The notes under the pieces are model-generated. The model was not told the DNA's origin. It made no database searches and worked only from the letters and a program-made list of their open reading frames with translations. Both the position numbers and the translations under genes were made by a program. Shown in pieces: positions 59,321 through 64,000 of a stretch of DNA of 64,000 nt. Source of the DNA: Lumnitzera littorea (taxonomy: Eukaryota; Streptophyta; Magnoliopsida; Myrtales; Combretaceae); assembly GCA_024138015.1 (NCBI GenBank), contig JAMXBB010000010.1, forward strand, positions 76,815,541 through 76,879,540, written 5' to 3'. How positions within the stretch are numbered: position 1 is the first letter of the stretch; every line of letters starts with the position of its first letter.

Positions 59321-59679
59321 AGATGATGACATAGAAGATTTACTTGACATCATGTCCGATTGAGCAAATGTGATATGAGCAGGACTAGTATTAGATGGTT
59401 CATTTTGTGAAAGAAAAACTTGAAAAAGAGAAGGTGATGAAGCAGGTTGCATATTAGAATTATTCAAGTTAGAATATGATATATTAAGTAAAGACAGTAG
59501 ATGAAGGGCTTAATCTTTAGATAGACTAATATTTGAACTACCAAAAGTATTTCCAAAATCAACAACATTATTATTAACACTTCCGTAATTAGGTTGACCA
59601 TTTTTTCACACTGGAATCGCTAATAGCAGCAACCGAACTCTTGTTTTCTAAAGTACTTAATTAACTCCAGCAATCTGAG

Positions 59680-60480
59680 ACTTATTGAATTGGAAATGAA
59701 GGGGGAAACCTATTAATTTGTAATATTTATCTTTCAAATGGCCATGCTCACAATAATCACTGCACTTTATATCACTTCCAACTTTCTATTTATTATCATT
59801 CACTATAGCCATTACAAAAGCATCGGAAAGAATAATTCTTTAAGCTGATTTGTCCTCTAGAACTCATCTCGGATTATAAGATTGTGAGCTTTATCTAAGG
59901 TTGGACATGGTTTAAGCACAAGGATTTGTGATCTAAGTGTGTAAAAATTCTCATTAAGCCCATTGAGAAACCTAAAAACATAATCCTTTTACTCCATGTC
60001 AACAAATTTATCAAAGCTTCACTTATTACATGATTTGTACGAACAATGAGGCAAAGGACGATAATTTCTAAGCTCCTCCCAAACAATATTCAATTCAGAA
60101 AAGTAGTCATCTACTGACCTATTTCCTTATATAATTGAGTTCAATAGATTATATAATTGGCATATTCTTGCATCGTCAAGTTGTGAAAATCTGAACTTGA
60201 GCTTATCTCATATTTCCTTCACTAAGGTCATGTAAGTCACTGTCGACACAATCTGAGGTGAAATTGTTCTAAGAAGCCATGCTACAATTAAATTGTTACA
60301 CCTACTCCAAATTGGAAACATAGAATCCAATTGTACTGCTGCTGTAATCGTTCCATAAACAAAACCTACTTTGTTTTGTATAGATAATGCCATAAAAAAT
60401 GAACGACTCTAAGTATTATAGTTCATACCAGTTAGAATAGGAATGAGTGAAGCAGAATTTTGATTGTTTGATTAATGAAT
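59680..60480 (-). pseudogene. Copia gag
   Basis: The minus strand has gag-like blocks: MALSIQNKVGFVYGTI, PIWSRCNNLIVAWLL, IVSTVTYM (60208-60393), a central region, and the C-terminal KCSDYCEHGHLKDKYYKLIG with FP following, a decayed CCHC knuckle with the well-known CYKLHGFP tail near 59700-59770. The first Cys of the tail is Tyr. Stops are common. Protease could not be placed between here and integrase. Confidence 0.72.
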
Positions 60481-60588
60481 GAAGTGCAGCGACGATACAT
60501 CTTTAAGTAGAGATAGCACCATTTTTGAATGAGAAACTAGAAATAAAATGTAATTTAAACTAATTGTGAAAAGAAACAGAAGCTTATA

Positions 60589-60600
60589 GCTTTGATACCA
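60589..60600 (-). promoter_or_regulatory. Copia primer binding site (tRNA-iMet type)
   Basis: The minus strand reads TGGTATCAAAGC, one change from TGGTATCAGAGC, directly after the proposed LTR end. Confidence 0.75.
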
Positions 60601-60845
60601 TACTAAAACTACAAGAAAAACCATAACTTTATCAAGTATTCTACTAGTCTTTGATGAAAAGAAAACTTTATGCAGGAGAAAGAAAACAAATGAGAGTGAG
60701 AAAGTGTAAAGTTTGTTATTTTAATTAATTAGCAAAACTATATAGGTAAAACTCTTTATATACAAGCCTCTAATAACAAGTGTTGTTCAAATGCATGTAC
60801 ATAATAGAAATATATTAGCTAATAATCAACAAGAATTGTTAACCA
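60601..60845 (-). repeat. 5' LTR of the copia element
   Basis: A 245-bp LTR, starting TGGTTAACAATTC at 60845 on the minus strand and ending TTTTAGTA before the primer site (TA where CA is expected). TATATAAAG lies near 60750. The length is normal for copia. The other LTR is missing, so identity between LTRs cannot be used for dating. Confidence 0.6.
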
Positions 60846-61344
60846 AAATAAGGATTACGGTTTGACTAAATGAGAAGATGAGAGGTTAGGATGGTGAACT
60901 AGAAAAAGGATATAGAATTTTTTTTTTTTCCCATGAAGACATAAGACTCGTGTTAGTAAAGTGGTGTAGAAAATAAGTTAGTAAGATAATGAGGTATGAA
61001 AAGTTTATTTTATTTTCTGAATTACACTTATTTCTATAGTACATAAGGTTCCCTACTAGATTTGTCTAATATATTAAGTTTATACACGCATTATGACATG
61101 GCTTAATAATTTTTTATCTTCATTAGTTGTTTAATTGTGTTATATTATAGTTTCAAAGTTAGGGGAAGTTTTGGTTGGTTATAGTACTTTGTATGGGCCA
61201 ATAATGGGTTTGATAGGAATTTTGAGTCCTAAACATCAAGTGTGAGGGAACAAATAAAAACTAAGTTAAGATCAAGTTGGAGAGAAGAATTGATGATGTC
61301 TACTAAGAAAAAGTTGTTGCAAAGTCCATGGATAGTATTATAAT
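60846..61344. other. Stretch without recognisable gene
   Basis: AT-rich, no supported gene or structured repeat. Confidence 0.45.
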
Positions 61345-61620
61345 TATTACATTACCATAGTGTTATTTATTATTATTATTATTATTTGAATCCATTGATG
61401 TTGTAAAGGCAATCATATGATTCACTAGTCTTTTTCAAAATGTAATAGCAATGATAATTTGGAGTAGTCACATCTAAGGTATAGACAAGTTAAGTCAAAA
61501 TCATATGATGTTGAACTTGAGCTTGACTAGGAAAATAAAAAATTAAGATGAGTTTTGAGTTTAAGCTTGAGTTGAATGGTACTATAAAAAACTTGAATTT
61601 GACTCTATCAAGATTGTTTA
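61345..61620 (+). repeat. Dispersed repeat, copy 2
   Basis: The diverged same-orientation partner of 53300-53575. A (TTA)n run at about 61365-61385 lies at the left edge. Confidence 0.65.
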
Positions 61621-63330
61621 GACTCACTTCATTTTGAAAAGAAAAAAATAATTAATTAAAACAACATTGATGCTTAAACTTAAACTCAACTTGCATTAAG
61701 TTTAACTCAAGCTCCACTAAGTTTACAAGCTTATCTAATCAAATGTCATGAAGTTTTAGCATGACATAGTAAATTATCCAGTGACTTAAGTTGAAGTTGG
61801 ACTCAATAACATTTGAATAGAACTCAAGAAAATATCAAGTTGAACTTAAATAGTTTATTAATAAGTTTAGCCATTTATACCTCTAGTCGCATCACTACCC
61901 TTAGCTTCGATTGTCATTGCAGGCATCCTAATGCATGCCTTCTTCTTCATCTTTGTGTATATATTGATTCTATTTTTCTTTTTTATAAATTTTTACACCT
62001 AAATTGTATATTATAGAAGATTGTGAGATGACACTAGGTTATATGACACTAAGTGATCAATTTAGGCTAAAATTATATATTAAATAAGTGAACAATAGTA
62101 AATGAACTGATTGGTTAGTAATTAACAATATTCTTTTGTAATTGGACAAATTAAATTAACTAAATAATAAGGGCTCAATTTCCATTTAAAGGTAATTAGG
62201 CCCATTAACCTATTAAGGCCCAAACTCAAATGGAATTTAACTAACATAGTACAAATAATTTAGACCTTAACTAATTAAATAAAGTAAAGTTATATAAGAT
62301 AAAGAGTAATACACTAACTCTTAGCTATTGGTTAATTAGTTTAATAAGCTTTAATCTAACAAACCTAGTAGAAGACTAAATAATTAATTCATATTAATCA
62401 ACAACTAACTATATTTCTTAATGGCTTAATAATCGCTACTAACTCAAACATAGGATGCTTACATACTCATATTTGGAGATGGCTATTGTTTGTGGTTTTA
62501 GAATCATATAGGTATGTAATAAACTTGTGTATTGCTTGCTATGAAACAAAAATTAATAAACCAGACTAATATGTAAACATGACCTAATGACTATTGTATG
62601 TTGTTTATGTTTGGTCATTCGATCCAACGCAATGACACCTTTAAGCTGGGTTATAGCAGTAGTTGTGACTTTAAGAGATATAGTAGATTGTTCCTGGCTA
62701 TTGTAGTAGTGTGGCAAGTTGTTCATTTTTGGTTTCACATAGAGTTTAGAGTTGCTTCTACAACCCTTATTGATTGTTTCTATAGTGATTGACCCTAGCG
62801 TCTGCTCCGATAGGATCAAAACCCATCCTCAAGTTTGTTTAGAGTTATAAGTATTCTTATTTTGTATATTTCACTTAAATAAATTAATCTTCACATGGAA
62901 TTGCTTGTTGCATTAGGATAGGGCCGTGTGATATTTAGAGTTTGATTTCGGATGCTATTGTATTGAGTTTCTTTAAGACTCATTACTTATTATTATTTTT
63001 TAAGCTGATGAAGATATTTCTAATGAGTTTATATTTTTGTAAGCTTCAATGAAATGTATGATAAATTATTAAGATGTTATCAATGTTTTATTACTTTATA
63101 AACACATGACTTATATTGCTTTTCGTTAAGTGATCATCAATTCTCGATGAAGAGTGACATGTAATGCATTCGAGTCTCAATAAAATCTCAAATAATGCAT
63201 ATTTTACTTAGAAACTTTGTATGAAAGGAAACATCATACTTAAAAATTTCTTGATATAACACTTGAAAGAAAAGATGGTGTATTGTTATAATAGTTTTAA
63301 AGTTTACAGCAAGATTAGATATATATGATT
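61621..63330. other. Stretch without recognisable gene
   Basis: AT-rich with short open frames only (61813-62016, 62553-62819), none with a known domain. AGGCCCA-like words occur near 62190-62225. No RNA gene is apparent. Confidence 0.45.
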
Positions 63331-63340
63331 TGCACTATGT

Positions 63341-63680
63341 TTGGGAAGAGGGAAGGAAGTAGGAGGAGAAGAAAATACAAGGAATAAATTAGAGAGAAAA
63401 GAAAGTAGGGAGAAAAAAATTATGTTTTCTTATTTGGTTAAGGAAAGAAAGAAAAAAAAGAAGAAAAGATAGTAATATGAATTTTTTATTATACTAAAAT
63501 GTTATAAAAGCTCTTATAATTTCAAAATATACTTTTACTTTTAAGATGAGATAGTAATTTTATGAAGATTTCTTTTGACTCTTTCCATATTTGGAGAGAA
63601 TAATTTTGGTGGATAGCTTTTCCTTTTCCTTTTCCTTTCTCTTTCCTTTTTCCTTTCCCTCACTTTTCCAACCATAAAAA
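63341..63680. repeat. Purine/pyrimidine foldback, possible MITE
   Basis: The left side (63341-63470) is G/A-rich, beginning TTTGGGAAGAGGGAAGG, and the right side (63615-63680) is C/T-rich, ending CCCTCACTTTTCCAACC. The right end read inward gives GGTTGGAAAAGTGAGGG, imperfectly matching the left. A foldback transposable element is likely, but I could not find a target duplication. Confidence 0.45.
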
Positions 63681-64000
63681 TTTTTAATTTCTTTCCCTCC
63701 TTAACATAGTGTTAAGATTTCGTAGGAATCCGTGATTGTCATTTGTCATCTTAAATCAAGAATCGACATCGTTTAACTGAGAACAGAACACACGTGGATA
63801 AAGATAACAGATACGTAGAGGATTTCAAATTTACTCTAAAATGGACGAATCAACAGGTGAATCATGCATTAAATAATCGTGAAGCTGAAAGGGAGAAGGC
63901 ACAAAAGTAGATCTAGGTAGTACTTGCTGTATAAACAATTAATGAAGATGTAAGGAGTACTAGTAATTTTATAATACCATACCATACGAATTCCGGACAC
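63681..64000. other. Stretch without recognisable feature to window end
   Basis: No gene, repeat structure or RNA gene is supported. Confidence 0.45.

Larger units (their letters stand above)
56880..60845 (-). mobile_element. Ty1/copia LTR retrotransposon, degenerate, 3' end missing
   Basis: On the minus strand the element reads 5' LTR (60845-60601), primer binding site, gag, integrase, RT. Integrase before RT is the copia order. RNase H and the 3' LTR are not recognisable; the similarity fades at about 56880. All frames carry stops. No close relative of it is in the window. Confidence 0.85.

Overview
The window is plant nuclear DNA, most likely from a eudicot. It is AT-rich and dominated by decayed plant-type LTR retrotransposons (Ty3/gypsy and Ty1/copia), a CACTA DNA transposon, small inverted-repeat elements and LTR remnants. 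I found no convincing intact host gene, no CRISPR array and nothing bacterial. Every retroelement reading frame carries stop codons and frameshifts, which fits old, silenced intergenic or pericentromeric DNA. Species cannot be named from what I see.

Left part (1-29645) is a nest of three Ty3/gypsy elements. The outermost, Tat2, lies on the minus strand (12935-29645). It shows a 5' LTR, a tRNA-Arg-type primer binding site, a possible extra ORF, gag-pro, a short non-coding gap with a conserved splice-acceptor-like end, then RT, RNase H, a second RNase H and integrase. It was hit by two LTR-only insertions (21148-22558 and 16816-20554, both with recognisable target duplications) and by a minus-strand chromovirus-like element (8711-12934) in its 3' untranslated region. 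That element was in turn split inside its RNase H by Tat1, a plus-strand relative of Tat2 (1-8710). Tat1 preserves its pol region, a 3' untranslated region with eleven 80-bp tandem units, and a complete-looking 2.55-kb 3' LTR containing a tRNA-Arg-like sequence.

Middle part (29646-47510) is AT-rich DNA with an LTR-like stretch, a perfect 383-bp inverted repeat that ends exactly at a single N and looks like an assembly artefact (31280-32304), a 355-bp Mutator-type MITE with an exact 9-bp target duplication (35095-35449), and a 10.2-kb CACTA element (37275-47510). No transposase is readable in the CACTA element, and a LTR-like insertion lies inside it.

Right part (47511-64000) holds long stretches with no recognisable gene, a GC-richer island of unknown origin (51420-52300), a second copy of the 16.8-kb LTR family (from 53614), a second perfect inverted repeat ending at a single N (54752-55782), a degraded minus-strand Ty1/copia element with a 245-bp 5' LTR (56880-60845), two copies of a dispersed repeat (53300 and 61345), and a purine/pyrimidine foldback near 63.5 kb. 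The most notable points are the satellite-like 80-bp array inside a Tat/Ogre element, the conserved gap between gag-pro and pol in two copies, the datable nesting, and the two suspicious palindromes.
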